NCBI GenBank assembly: GCA_936432065.2 | Contig: OW386285.2 | Coordinates: forward strand, 138,847,235-138,911,234 | From: Rutpela maculata | Taxonomy: Eukaryota > Arthropoda > Insecta > Coleoptera > Cerambycidae | DNA: 64,000 nucleotides | Reading direction: 5' to 3' | Shown here: positions 21,466 through 33,194 of the stretch, piece by piece | Layout: the number at the start of each line of letters is the position of its first letter | Position numbering within the stretch: position 1 is the stretch's first letter | Position numbers and translations under genes: made by a program | Notes under the pieces: model-generated | Databases searched by the model: none | Seen by the model: the letters and a program-made list of their open reading frames with translations, nothing else | What the model was told of the DNA's origin: nothing

Positions 21466-22735
21466 TCAGTAAATTGGCGAAGAGTACCTATGTTTTTAGT
21501 TTGTTTTCTGTATATGTGAAAGTTCTATCAACAAAGGCTTCAGGGTATTCACTGTTTATAAGAACCTCTTTTATAAAGCGTTTCTCGTTGTCTAATATTT
21601 CATCATTAGAAGAAATTATTTTGGTCCTATCATATAAGCATTTTATGACACATGCATTGACTGATTTGAGTTAAAATTCAAATAACTGTTGTAAGCACAC
21701 GTAGTTTCTAATACTTGCATCTTTCTTCCAACAGTTATTTGTATTTAAAAGTATATGTGTTTTTATAAAATAAAACGTTTAGTTCAATTCCGTAAAAAAA
21801 AGTAGAAATCTAAGCAACATTTATCATTTATTGAGGATTTCCATGTCAGGGCTCATTTGTGGCTTACAAACATAGACAAAGGAGAAATGACGCTTTACAG
21901 CAACAGGCAGCTAAGTAGTTAAATATTATATTCGTCCAAATAATGCCAAAGAGAAAAAAATAAATAAATGAATGTGGAACTGAAAATGTTTATATCTCCT
22001 CTCCTCATGGTACAGTCGCAGCGAAATATACATTTAAGTGGGCCATTTTATCAACTACACAAACATTGGGCACTTTCAATCATGTAAACTGATGAAAGCA
22101 TGTACATTAATCCACGCATCATTTGCATATTGTATAATATAGCTTGCCCTGTTGCACTAAAACGGCCACCATCTAAGAGATCTCTAAGCAGTGCATTCTT
22201 TCACCAGAAATAAGTCTTTATTAGATTTTTCATTTGCAGAAGGATAGAATTACAAATAAAATATCTTTGGAATCAGTTTAGCAATATTACTCTATTACAA
22301 ACAACTTAGTAATAGAAATAGAAAACAAATTGATTGGAATGAGCTTCAGCAGAAATACTTATCCTGCGTGGGAAAAATACACCATATGTATATTATACTT
22401 TCTGACTTCTTAGCCGCCGTCAGTGCAGACTAATTGGAGACTTGGAGTATTTCATTCTTAACGTCGTCACTTGCATAAGTCGTGGTAGGAGGCCATGTAA
22501 GTTTGAATAAAGACATTCAACTGAAACAGGAAGAAAATTTCTATGTGAGGATTTTCAGCTAGTTCGCATTGATGACAACGAAGAAGCCATACTATAATAT
22601 ACAGAACGATGGTTTAAAAGGTTAGGTTAAGTTGATGGGTATACAATTAGACTCTGCGACCATTTGGTTTATTGTGGCTTACTCCTAATTATATTTCACC
22701 TAGTAAGTTCATCTTTTTGGTAAAGCCAATAACCA
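21466..22735. other. Unassigned DNA
   Basis: No gene or clear repeat. A small inverted pair, AATAACTGTTGTAAG... and ...CCAACAGTTATT, lies near 21680-21740. Confidence 0.35.
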
Positions 22736-22739
22736 TATT

Positions 22740-22960
22740 GGATTAGAAACCATCGAGGTACCCTAGCCACAGTTGCCCTTTGCCAAATAATGAGATTCGG
22801 ATTCTTTCTGCGTCGGAATAGGTACATAAAACATGTTGTTTCGTCCTCTTCTATACACAGACGGCATTCAGGGTTTTCCAGTAATCGAAATTTGTACAGG
22901 TAATGATTGGATCTGCAGTACCCAGAATGCAGAGGTGTATCCTATATAACCTTTAATAAT
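22740..22960 (-). pseudogene. LINE C-terminal fragment (Cys-rich block)
   Basis: The minus strand reads PLHSGYCRSNHYLYKFRL, then ENPECRLCIEEDETTCFMYL and continues without a stop for about 50 codons. The pattern (HY.Y...L..NP.CR.C..E.ET) is typical of the region after the RT domain in arthropod LINEs. The His/Cys residues expected after ET are replaced (CFMYL), so the zinc-binding motif is degraded. It is a small fossil with no RT nearby. Confidence 0.6.
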
Positions 22961-23374
22961 ATTTGATTGGTTGATTAAAACTTTAACCAATTTACATTGG
23001 ATAGGCAAGTCAAGTTGTTGTATTACAAAACACATATTTTCATATTATCAACACATACATATCAGATGAACAAATATAATATAAGTGTAAAATAATATAT
23101 AAAATAAATAAGGTATAAGTAGTTATAACAAATATATAGGAAACTTATATATTTTGTAAAACAGTGATAAAAGCTTCTATTGTGTCAAAAGTATTCTGAT
23201 GTGAATTATTTCAGAAATATTTTAAATCTATTCATGCTGGTTGCGCTCTTTATCTGAAAAGATATCATACTGAAAAAGTAGCACCCCGCATGCTGAGAAG
23301 ATTTTCTGTAACTTGTATAAGTAAATTATTTAAAATTTTTCTTTATTGGAGTATATGTAACTCAAAAGTTTAAA
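22961..23374. other. Unassigned AT-rich DNA
   Basis: Nothing recognised. Confidence 0.4.
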
Positions 23375-24102
23375 TACACTGTGTTTCACTTAAAATGATA
23401 ACACCTCAATACCTTCTTTATTATTTTTCCGATATGAATCAAATTTTACTTAAGTATAGAACAAATTAGGATCTACTTAAGACTAGAAAAACATTCGCCT
23501 AGCATTAATGCAAAGCCACCTGCGGTACCATAATATGAGGAGAAAATTAAAAAATCATATTAGGCATTTTTTATCGGAAAATTTTGTTTATGAAACTTGT
23601 CCAGAATTGTCCAAAAACCTTAGGTCCAAAATTTAATATAAAAAAATTTAAAAATTAAAATTTAAAAATTAAAAATTAAAATTTAAAAAATTTTTAAAAT
23701 AATTATTTAAAATAAACTGTAAATTGCTTGACAACTACCTAGCAGCCTGTGTTTAGTTTGAAACAAAATTGTCATAGTACAGTTTTCTAAACAAAAAAAA
23801 CCCATTACAGTGTTATTTTCGGACATGGACATTATTTTGATCAAGATTTCAATATTTTTTTATTTTGATTAAATTTTGGACAATTCTTAACAAGTTTCAT
23901 TATGTGCCTAATATGATTTTTTTATATACTCCGCATATTTTGGTACCGCAGGTGGCTTTGCATTTGTAGGAGGCGAATGTTTTTCTGGTCATAAGTAGAT
24001 CCCAATTTGTTCTATACTGAAGTAAAATTGATGAAATCATTCAAATCGGAAAAAAATAAAAAAGATATTGGGGTGTTGCCATTTCAAGTGAAACACACTG
24101 TA
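23375..24102. mobile_element. TA-flanked foldback element (Tc1/mariner-like ends)
   Basis: Arms of about 230-260 bp (23377-23640 and 23868-24100) are inverted copies. The tips are CACTGTGTTTCACTT and its complement with one mismatch, and both are bordered by TA. The arms share GCAAAGCCACCTGCGGTACC and GAACAAATT(A/G)GGATCTACTT with their complements. The middle (about 23637-23720) is a low-complexity AAATTTAAAAATT run. TA duplication with such tips suggests mobilisation by a Tc1/mariner-type transposase. No coding frame. Confidence 0.8.
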
Positions 24103-24335
24103 GATATATTCCAGTAAACGTTAAGATTTTCTCGTACTTAAATGTTTGCCTATATGATTCTCTGTATCCTAAATTAAACATGAGCCTGGGCTAAGCTATG
24201 TTACTCCCCACTGCCAGACCGCATACAATTATATCGTAGCCAAACAAGGAGTTGATTAGGACACAATTAATAGGCCTATAGAAGCCCATTCTTATCTAGA
24301 ACGGTTTTAAATTCAGGAGTGCATAGTATTTTTTA
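24103..24335. other. Unassigned DNA
   Basis: Nothing recognised; it separates the foldback from a LINE fragment. Confidence 0.35.
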
Positions 24336-24341
24336 TTAAAT

Positions 24342-24830
24342 TTAGAGCGAATTGAGTTGATATATTAGTCCCACTAGGTGTTCATCCACAATTGTACCTA
24401 GAAATTTACAGTGGCTGCTTAAAGGAAGAGAATTTGTTTTCTCTGTTTTTGAATAATTTACGATGAGTCTATTTTTCTGGCAGTAGTTGTCAAACTGTGT
24501 GAGCACATTATTGATTTTTCGATTTAATTCTTTTACATCGGGTCTTGAGATTATGATAGAGGAGTCATCTTCGAGTATATAGTCGAGGAGATCATTTATA
24601 AACATTTAGAATGCTAGAGGACCCAAGACCCTACCCTGCTGGATACCTGATGTGACATTGAACTCGTTAGATATGTTTTTATTTACTCCCAGTATTAGTT
24701 TATGGTTTTTTAAGAATGAGTAGATCCATTGCTGCAGTTTTCCTTGAATATAAATCTTAGATAGCTTCTCTAATACAAAATCAAAATTTGGGCTATCAAA
24801 AGCAAAAAGCTCGTGTTTTGTTATCGGGTT
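24342..24830 (-). pseudogene. Non-LTR retrotransposon RT fragment
   Basis: On the minus strand the frame from about 24830 gives ELFAFDSPNFDFVLEKL, an IYSFLKN block, SGIQQGRVLGPLAF (the usual PQGS.LGP motif, altered), a stop, then MFINDLLDYILEDDSSIIIS and a KNRLIVNYSKT block. This is the palm of a Jockey/CR1-type RT. The catalytic YADD is replaced by LEDD in a stretch that also lost residues. Truncated at both ends. Confidence 0.8.
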
Positions 24831-25360
24831 GATTTATGGGGGTTGCATAATAAGTTTTCATTGCTTTTATTATATTTAAGTTATACCTATTGTTTCTTTT
24901 TGTTTCTTGCATCTCTCGTGTAGTTCTTTATTAATTTAAGTATTGATTTCAGTGGATACGCAATAACCTCCTTTAAGTGAACTCATTCTCGTAGTTCCTG
25001 CTAATACTGGAGTGTTCATCTCATCCCAGGATAATATAGTTGTATTGGAGGTGTTTGAAATATTCCAAGTACTGGTTCTGGTCCTATAAACTTTGATACC
25101 ACACCTTCCCTGGCTGGAGTCAGTTTGTTATTTGAATAATAATGTTATTGAATAATAAATTAAAATTGTTAGTGGTTATTTGATATTCCTTATTCTCATA
25201 ATGAGGAGTATCAAATTTGAGGGTATAAACAATGTTTCCCTATATCTAATGCTTCTTTAACCCGAAAATGGTACTTTTCAAATTTATTCTCTTTGAGGAA
25301 CATTTGAAAATTGGTCAAAGATTATGTAAAAATGTACTCAGGATTTTGTAAACAAAAAAA
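24831..25360. other. Unassigned DNA
   Basis: No coding similarity recognised; AT-rich spacer between a LINE fragment and a Helitron-like copy. Confidence 0.35.
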
Positions 25361-25980
25361 ACCACTACCTAAGGAATCACTACTTCTACATTTAGGTTTC
25401 CGATTTACAGGATAGCAGTGGGGGCGGTTGACGCATGAAAAAAAATGTAGGTTCTTGGTTCTCATACATATACTTAATCAAGATGGGGATGGTAATGGCA
25501 GTGAAGCTGGTAGATGCTAAACAGTTTTTGGGGCCTGTGGTCCTTGTACACACATTAAATCTATTTTATTTCTTATCCCCTTTAATAATAAGGTGAGGGT
25601 GGTAATGGGGTAATATTGGGTGTGTTTTATGTCAAAAAAATTTTGAGGCTTCGGCTTCTCGTTCATGCACTAATCCTACTTTTTTGGACTCTTACTTGCT
25701 TACTTTACCTATTTACAACACACCCTTCCCAACCCTTCAACGTAATAAGATCAAAATATGTATAATCTAGCTCCAGATCTCTTTATAATACATAGATCTA
25801 CCAAATTTCAAGAATATCATAAGCCATTCTAGAGTAATCGTGCGCACAAAAAAGTTACAAACAAACCGACAGAGAGAGATAGAATTTTTTCTCTCAAAAA
25901 TCTCAGCGTCTAAGCATATTCGAGCAAAAAAAATTACATTTTTTTTACCGCTATTGTTTACCATGATGTGGAAGTAATTA
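25361..25980 (+). mobile_element. Helitron-like (HINE-type) element, copy 2, diverged
   Basis: Follows copy 1 (17747-18436) in order: AACCACTACCTAAGGAATCA, TACTTCTAC, the GGTGRGGGTGGTAATGGG block, the GTGCGCACAAAAAAGTTAC stretch and a GACAGAGAGAG remnant of the microsatellite. It ends at GATGTGGAAGTAATT, where one side of the end hairpin has decayed. It is the most divergent of the four copies. Confidence 0.7.
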
Positions 25981-26215
25981 AATGAAAACATTAAAATATT
26001 GTGGTTTTTAAGTTGCGTAACTTGGATATTATTACTGGAACAGTATTTTCTTTACAGATTTACACATAATCTTATACTTTTTTATTTTAATATAATAAAT
26101 TTTTGCGTTGGATATCTATAAAGAAAGTAATTTTCTAAGAACCATAATCCTGAAGAACATGCTCAAAACAGTTGAATCTATAGCAAATTAAGTGTACTTT
26201 AACTTACCACGTTAG
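25981..26215. other. AT-rich spacer
   Basis: Nothing recognised. Confidence 0.35.
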
Positions 26216-26216
26216 T

Positions 26217-27300
26217 AAATAAATATAAAATAAAAATTTTCTTTATTGCCATGAGATCTACAGAAGGACCCAGAAATATCATTGCCCAAATAAAATAATT
26301 TTGCAATAAAATACAATGTTTCGAATAAATACAACAAACATAATAAAATACAAAGTTTAAGAAATTTTACTGCCACCAGCAGTCAAAGGAGTAATAACAT
26401 TTATGTAACAAGTAATTGGTAACCGAAACTCTGAACTTTTTTGTATCAGTGATGTCTCTAATATAAACTGGAAGTGATCTGCATGCTTTGATAGCGGTAT
26501 AATATGGTCCTCTCTCAAAGAAAGTGGACCTATGATTAGGGATTCTTATTACATTACCCTGTCTGGTACACACAGTCATCTCGCTTGAATAAAATTCACT
26601 ATTTCGTGGAAATAAGGATTGATATTTTTTTACAAACATTACTAATGACAAAAAATACAGCGAAGGGACAGTTGAAATTCTGATTTCAGCGAATAAAGGC
26701 TTACACGAAGTTCTAATACTAATTTTTAAAATACACCTTATTATTCTTTTTTGAGTAATGAATATATTGTTGTCTTTGGATGATGATCCCCAAAAAGTAA
26801 TACCACACAAGATAATAGACTGCACATATAAGAAGTAATAAATTCTTAAACTATCCTTTGAGAGTTGGTCTTTTAGACAGCGCATAACTCCAAAAATTGA
26901 GTTTAGTTTTGAGTTAAGCTTATCAATATGTCCCAATTTAGACTAGTGTTTATAGAAACGACCAAGTACTCGACACTTTTTAGATTTTCTACTGATTCAT
27001 TTTGTAGTCTGACGTTTAGAAGTTCAAGTGGATATTTATTTCTGGGTTTATTGAAAACTATTAAGTCAGTTTTGCAGTATTGAGTTTAAGAAAGTTTTAA
27101 TTACACTAGTTTACCATTTTTTCTGGAACATTTGATAACTTTGTGATAGCTCTGGTCTATCATGATCAGAAATTATTACAGACGTGTCATGTGCAAAATA
27201 TACTAAAACCAAAATCGTTTACATATGGTAAAAAAAGAATTGATCCGAGTATGGATCCCTGAGGGTAGGTTCAGAGCAATAATATTTACAATTTGTAAGC
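26217..27300 (-). mobile_element. 5'-truncated LINE (Jockey/CR1-like) with damaged RT
   Basis: Minus strand, N to C: YPQGSILGSILFLPYVNDF (~27230-27290), VYFAHDTSVI where YADD should be (~27180-27205), a degraded stretch, then a 189-codon frame (26367-26936) with KLNSIFGVMRCLKDQLSKDS, a CGITFWG block and FITQKRIIRCI, typical of the ORF2 region after RT. The stop is at 26367. The 3' side is AT-rich and reaches an AATAAA-like tail near 26217-26240. The change of the second catalytic Asp position (FAHD) and several frameshifts make it inactive. Confidence 0.8.
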
Positions 27301-27500
27301 GTCCAGGCAGATATCGCCGCTATTAGATATGATCGGCAGGTGCAACTGCATTTTAAGATATCTGAATAGCACAGCACGATTTTGGGTAAAAATCGACAAA
27401 ACAATATGGTTTTGGAAAGGCGTATTTTGGAAACTAGACTAGAACATTTGCTGGTAGACGCTGCAGATATTTTTTATAATAAAAATAAGCGAAAAAACAC
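27301..27500. other. Unassigned spacer
   Basis: Nothing recognised between the LINE and unit B. Confidence 0.3.
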
Positions 27501-27674
27501 CTTGAGGTGGAACTAAGTGCAACAAAGATGATTCTTGTTGTAAATCATAGGTAACACGCTTCTAATCAACCTACTAAAAATTTACATCCGTACTGTTCCG
27601 CAAAATGCGTTTTTTTGGCTGCCATCTTGAAAAAACCTGAAATAATTTTTAAAAAATCATAAAAAATCATGTGT

Positions 27675-28298
27675 GGTATCAAATTACAGGAAATTTCATG
27701 CTAAAAAAGAATATGATATTGGTTTTTAAAAGTAAAAGGAAATAACAAAATGGTGGCCGAAAAACTGAAAGCTTTTGCAGTGTTGAAAAACATCTTTTTA
27801 TTAATCTGAGCGTCTTAAAAATCCTAAGTAGCTTTAATTTCGCTCACAATTTAAAAAAATATATTAAATTAAGAGAAATAATTAAAATTTTAATTATTTA
27901 AAGACAACATTTCACATTAAACAAAATCTAAAATTTGTAAAAGTTATACAATATTTTTTTTACAACAAAATCATATTTATTTCATTGGTATCAAATTACA
28001 GGAAATGTCATGCTAAAAAAGAATATGATATTGGTTTTTAAAAGTAAAAGGAAATAACAAAATGGTGGCCGAAAAACTGAAAGCTTTTGCAGTGTTGAAA
28101 AACATCTTTTTATTAATCTGAGCGTCTTAAAAATCTTAAGTAGCTTTAATTTCGCTCACAATTTAAAAAAATATATTAAATTAAGAGAAATAATTAAAAT
28201 TTTAATTATTTAAAGACAACATTTCACATTAAACAAAATCTAAAATTTGTAAAAGTTACACAATATTTTTTTTACAACTAAATCATATTTATTTCATT
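27675..28298. repeat. 312-bp tandem duplication (two copies)
   Basis: 27675-27986 and 27987-28298 are head-to-tail copies of exactly 312 bp. Only about four differences were seen (for example AAATTTCATG/AAATGTCATG, AATCCTAAG/AATCTTAAG and ACAACAAAATC/ACAACTAAATC). They lie inside unit B, 3' of its gene. The high identity makes the duplication much younger than the host element, or a sign of assembly duplication. Confidence 0.95.
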
Positions 28299-28310
28299 AA
28301 AATCAAATCA

Positions 28311-29607
28311 TCATTCATTTTCATCTAAATCTTCATGTTCATCTAAATCAAAACTGTCTCCTGTGTTTGTACAGTCCTTTCCACAACAGTTTTTGCCAAC
28401 TACCGAACATGGAAGCCAAAACGGCGACATGTGCATTTCATGGTGTCACATGGTTTGTTAATGTAGTTTGGCAGACACATCTAATTATATTGTAGAACTT
28501 GTCCGGTGCTGGGTTCAAGTCAGTTAATATCGGCTGAAATTCTCCACCAACCCCATAGTGTAGGATCGGGGGTTGGCATATTAAGATTTTTCCAACTAAA
28601 ACACTGCAAATGCACTCGAAGCAGATGGTATGGATGGATGGATGGGCAAATTCTTTTTTAGCTGAAGCTATTTTCCTAATGTATTATTCATAACGAAGCA
28701 CATTTAGGTTGCTTTTGTCAATGTTACCTCCATATAGCGACACAATAACTTTAGAGCCAATTTTGACCAAATCTTCCTTAGTAACATCTTCGGATGATCC
28801 AAAATGGGAAGCCCATCCTCTTAAGATTCTGGACTTTATGATATTCTTGAAAGCAGAAGATTTACTTTTCCAAATAACGCACTGGTGGTGTCACACCCTG
28901 TTAATGCGTGAACAAAAAGTAAAGTTCTGCAAGCCTCCTCTCCGATAGATTTTTGCATAACTTGAATGTCACAAACTTTATCAGATTATGTGGCAGCCTG
29001 CATTAAAATGTTGTTAGAAGAATGATATAGCAGTAGGATTAAAATGTCAGTATCATCAGTTACTACAGTGACATGTTTTTCTTGGGCTATGTTTAAAGCT
29101 TTTTTGACAATTGGTGTGTCTGCATCACCTTCTGCATGAATGACGGAATGACCTCTTCCTTGAAAATAACTTCCCAGTATATTGATAAAGCGTTGTTTGT
29201 TTGTAGTTAGAAATAAATTGGTTTTTCTTGATGATCACAGGAATGCCTGCCATTTTTTACACTTTTCATAATCCGTAATAATCTGGATACAAAACAAACA
29301 ATTCTCTTTGAAGTTGAACGATCCAACACTTCCTCGTAGCGTTATCGAGCTGGTCGAAGGAATATCTTCTTGCGATGCTTTCAGTTTTATATTACTTTTT
29401 ATTTTAATAGGATTGATGTGTACACGTCGACATTCTGTATGTACTTTAACAGCACCAGTAGGCATAGGATTGAAAAGTTCATGAATTTTATCATATCTTT
29501 GTTTTCTCGCGTTGATAATTCCCGTTAAGCCTTGATGCTGTTAATGTGACATAGGGAGTATCGTCACAAAGCACATTGGAACACAAAAGGAAGGTTTCTT
29601 CTTCCAT
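28311..29607 (-). pseudogene. PIN-like, Cys-rich transposon-associated protein (copy B, internally deleted)
   Basis: From an ATG at 29607 (minus) the frames give MEEETFLLCSNVLCDD and VHTECRRVHINPIKI. A FNFKENCLFC zinc-finger-like block follows, then a TGA near 29232. In the same frame come NKQRFINILGSYFQGRG, HAEGDADTPIVKKAL, VTVVTDDTDILILLLYH, a TAA near 28992, and FVHALTGCDTTSALFGK. Then come SRILRGWASHFG and PILTDLNPAP in other frames, and a Cys-rich end (CTCRR, then CSVVGKNCCGKDC) followed by an acidic tail and a TGA at 28311. GDAD and DDTD fit PIN/FEN-like acidic sites. Relative to copy A, the RKTTKSSLF...FDGY part is missing, implying an internal deletion that joined the N-terminal finger to the core. 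Two in-frame stops and several frameshifts show it is inactive. Confidence 0.8.
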
Positions 29608-29855
29608 TTCCCTTATGATGATTTCTTCACTCAAAACAAAGATTACCTACCTGAAACAGATAATAAAGAAATTCAAAATTCGTTTACCTAATTACTGATG
29701 ATTATTCTTACATTTTATGTTTTTTCAAGATGGAGGACAAATAAACGCATTTTGCGCAACGGTATCGATGTATATTTTTAGTATGTTGATTAGGAGCGTA
29801 TTACTTACCATTTACAACAAGATTCATTTTTATTGCAATTAGTTCCACCTCTAAC

Positions 29856-30873
29856 ACTACTTCTACTACATCTAATTTATAGTGGATATGTTAATAATTT
29901 CCACTATAACAAATTTAGATTTTGTTTTATATATGTATATATTGATAAGCTTTTAAAATGTTAACAATGTTTGGAATTAAATATAACTCATTTGTAAATT
30001 ATAAAATATTTTTGGTTCTGGGATTTTATCTAGATATATATATGTGTGTTGATTCCCGATGTTCATCTTTTTCTACCTTGGGTACCCCCAATCCTTATTA
30101 TTAGGCAAGTAAGCTGCCACACTACTCCCATTGTTCTTTCATGTTCATAAAATTCAAAAATTTTAAAAATATAGGTGGTGGACATAATATTATACATTCA
30201 GTATGATTGTGCGAAGTCCGACTCAGATTTGTATTTTTACTTCCGTTGCATGGACTCTTTCTACAGCACATTTCAACACTGGCATTTCAGAAGAAATATT
30301 TAATAATTCTCGGCTTCCTTTTTAAACCGAAAGGGCACGTATCGCGAGGAGTGTGACACGAAGACGGAGACGTGTCGGAAGTACGTCGGAAATAGGGATT
30401 AAGTAGGGCCAAATTATACAGCTCTACATCATTCATCTCCAGCGTTGGATATGACCAGAGAGACTTTTAAAGCGTCCTTTGAGACACTCTAAGACGGCCT
30501 TCTTTCAGTCCAGGTACACCATTAAGGTACTTTAAAAGCTGATATTAGCATACCAATTTGCTAAGAAGTTTCTTCCAATCTTTTATAACTGTTATTATGA
30601 TTATAAAGGTTTATCGAAATTTTGTCTACAATTTTCAGGATTTAGTTTTGTCTTGTTTTGTTGTGATATTGAAAAGAATTGTTATTACCTTTGTAAGTGA
30701 TATAATATATATTAGTTCAATTTCTTCAGGTATGAATAATATTTACGTTAAATGTAAAATTAAAATAGCAAAATTATACAAGATTGTACCGAGCGATTGA
30801 CAAAAGCACAAACTTGGAAAAGAAGATGCTTGCAACATTTTAATGCAAATTTTGTATTCCTAAACGAAACATA
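29856..30873. other. Unassigned AT-rich DNA
   Basis: No gene recognised. An 80-codon frame at 30558-30800 has no motif. Confidence 0.4.
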
Positions 30874-32321
30874 TAGCCAGGGAGGTAGCAACAGATTTTT
30901 CGCATTAATATCTATAAAGCTAGATTTCTTTCCCATGAGAGTTTAGACAGTATCAATGATGAAAGTGCAAATCTGCCAAACTTTTAGTGTTGCAAAAATG
31001 AGTAAAAAATTAAACATGTTACAAAAGTGGCATAAATGTATTACATCTACAAGATTGAAATTTTACATACTCACAGATGACATAAAAACGTACCGGAAAA
31101 TAATATTCTACCGCGTTGGAAGCGTTGCCATGTCAGGTCTACTACACACGCAAAGTGTGGAAAAAACAAACATTTTTGACTTATATCTACAGGTTGATAT
31201 TTTTTTTTGGATTAGTTTATTTAATAAGACATCCAAAAAATACAGTCTACCGATAGTCTCATATTGCTAAAGCCTCGGTATGGAATGTAAGTGCAAAATT
31301 ATTCCGAAATCAGCTACGAGAGTGAATATGGAGATTCAGACATGAGTAGCAAAGAATTCTACAGTTAATTTGATTATAAAAATACTATCAGTGCCCTAAT
31401 TCAATTATCATAATTAAATTTATTTTATTAAAATATTATATGTTATTAATTTATATAAAAAATACCACATGAAACTATAATAATATATCGATAATGGATG
31501 TAAGTAAAAAAAGTTCCTTTGGATTCACTGAAAATAAGCTTACTTTTATCTCTCACATTTCAATACCATCTGAAATTTTTATTCTTGCCTTTTACCATTG
31601 AAAATTGAATAAAAAGAAGGAATTGAAATGGTAGGAACTGTAAAATTTCTATGTACTCGGCAAAGAAATTCAGGTCGTTTAACTTTTTTTATGCCTTGTA
31701 ATTTCAGCAAAGTCTACCAAAGATTTAGCCACCTTTCAGTGGAGGTAGAATCTGATTTTTAATTTAAATAGTGCATAAACTGCTTGTAAATGAAAAATCA
31801 GCTTTGTAGATTAATATTCCGCGGCGGAAAATGCAAAACTTCTCCGCGAACTGCAATGGCCCGGAGCGCAGCGGCCGCGGTCACGAGCTTGCATTACATT
31901 GCATCTACCGAGGCTTTAGTAACATGAGACGATCGATATACTGCATTTTTTTGAATATCTTATTCAATAAACTATTCTAGAAAAAAAAAATCCAGCCTTG
32001 TAGATGTAAGTCAAAAATGTTAGTTTTTTTCCACACTTTGCGTGGGTGGTAGACCTGACATGGCGACGCTTCCGACGCGGTAGGATATTATTTTCCGGCA
32101 TGCTATTATGTCATCTGTGTGTATGTAAAATTTCAATCTAGTAGATATAATACATTTATGCGACTTTTTGCAACATGTTTAATTTTTTACTCATTTTTGC
32201 AATAATTATGGATTGGTAGAATTGCACCTTCATCAAAAAACTACCTATGTAAATTTTCTTGGGAAAGAAATCTAGCTTTACAGAAATGATTTCACGAAAA
32301 CTGTCGCTACCTCCCTGGCTA
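30874..32321. mobile_element. Foldback element with ~400-bp arms
   Basis: Left arm 30874-31278 and right arm 31904-32321 are inverted copies. The tip is TAGCCAGGGAGGTAGC. Internal landmarks are CAAAAATGAGTAAAAAATTA, CCATGTCAGGTCTAC, CCACACTTTGCGTG and CCGAGGCTTTAG with their complements. ATA lies next to each tip, a possible 3-bp duplication. The centre is AT-rich except for a short GC-rich stretch (31820-31890, containing GGAGCGCAGCGGCCGCGG). The plus-strand frame at 30956-31270 lies wholly in an arm and is not preserved in the other arm. No transposase was seen. Confidence 0.85.
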
Positions 32322-33190
32322 ATATTATTTAAAGACGATTGTTAAATAACAAGAATAATACTGAAAGTTGTCATCATATCTTACTTCACCCATTTGCAGT
32401 ACAGTAAAACTAATTAGAAACGTTTTCCTACGTAAAATTACATTTAGTATTTTTCTTTAATTTAGGTATTATTATTACTCACTCGAAAAGAAACAGTAGC
32501 CGTGGCACGTGGCTTCCTCGTTTCTCTAGTGATATGTAACTAGTTGTACTGTTTCAAATTACTTATCAACAGTTTCGTGTTATTTCTGACTTTCTTTATG
32601 TAAAACTACAAAATGAGTAGGTTTGGTAACAATTGCATAGACAAAATTATTTCTCAACCAAAAATAGTACGTGCTAGAGATACATGAGGAAGGCTAATAA
32701 ATCAGAATACAAGAAATACTGTGTATTAAAACAATAAAAAACTCTACTGCGAAATTTATAAAGAAAAAATAATACAGCTAGTTTGGAAGACATGAGGATC
32801 CTATCACTGATATTGAGTTTCAAGCAGCAAGAAACACGAAGCAAAAATCTTACAAAGTGATAAAGATAAGAGAGAAACAGTTCTAAGGCTTTAACTTACT
32901 ACGAATAATTAGTAAACAGCTGAAGCTAATGAAGGAAATTCTGATAGTTTACAAAAAAGGTTTATTCAAATTGCCTCATATGAACTTGCTTGGCGTTGTG
33001 GAGAAGCTCCCAAATATCTAACTAGCTTATTTTCTGGAAGAAATCATCAGTACAGATAAACCTACTGGTAAAATAATTTACAATTTCATGCTTTCGAAAA
33101 CAAGCCATAGATCAGCACAAAAATGTACAGAAAACAAATTTTGAATTCGAATCTTAAAAATTCAGATATATATTCTGCTTCTTTAAAGTA
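32322..33190. other. Unassigned DNA
   Basis: No recognisable gene. The reading frames are short. Confidence 0.35.
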
Positions 33191-33194
33191 GATG

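Larger units (their letters stand above)
27501..29855 (-). mobile_element. Long-TIR unit B carrying the PIN-like Cys-rich protein gene
   Basis: The ends are inverted copies of about 145 bp: 27502-27645 and 29713-29855. Landmarks are GAGGTGGAACTAA, ATTCTTGTTGTAAAT or its variant, CTTCTAATCAACCTACTAAA, GCAAAATGCGTTT and CATCTTGAAAAAAC, each with its complement on the right. The unit of about 2.35 kb holds a minus-strand gene (28311-29607) and a 312-bp tandem duplication. The target duplication is unclear (ACAC occurs near both ends, but the tips cannot be fixed exactly). The layout is the same as unit A. Confidence 0.75.

Noticed and set aside
30956..31270. 104-codon plus-strand frame
   Set aside because: Wholly inside an arm of the foldback at 30874-32321; the opposite arm breaks it.
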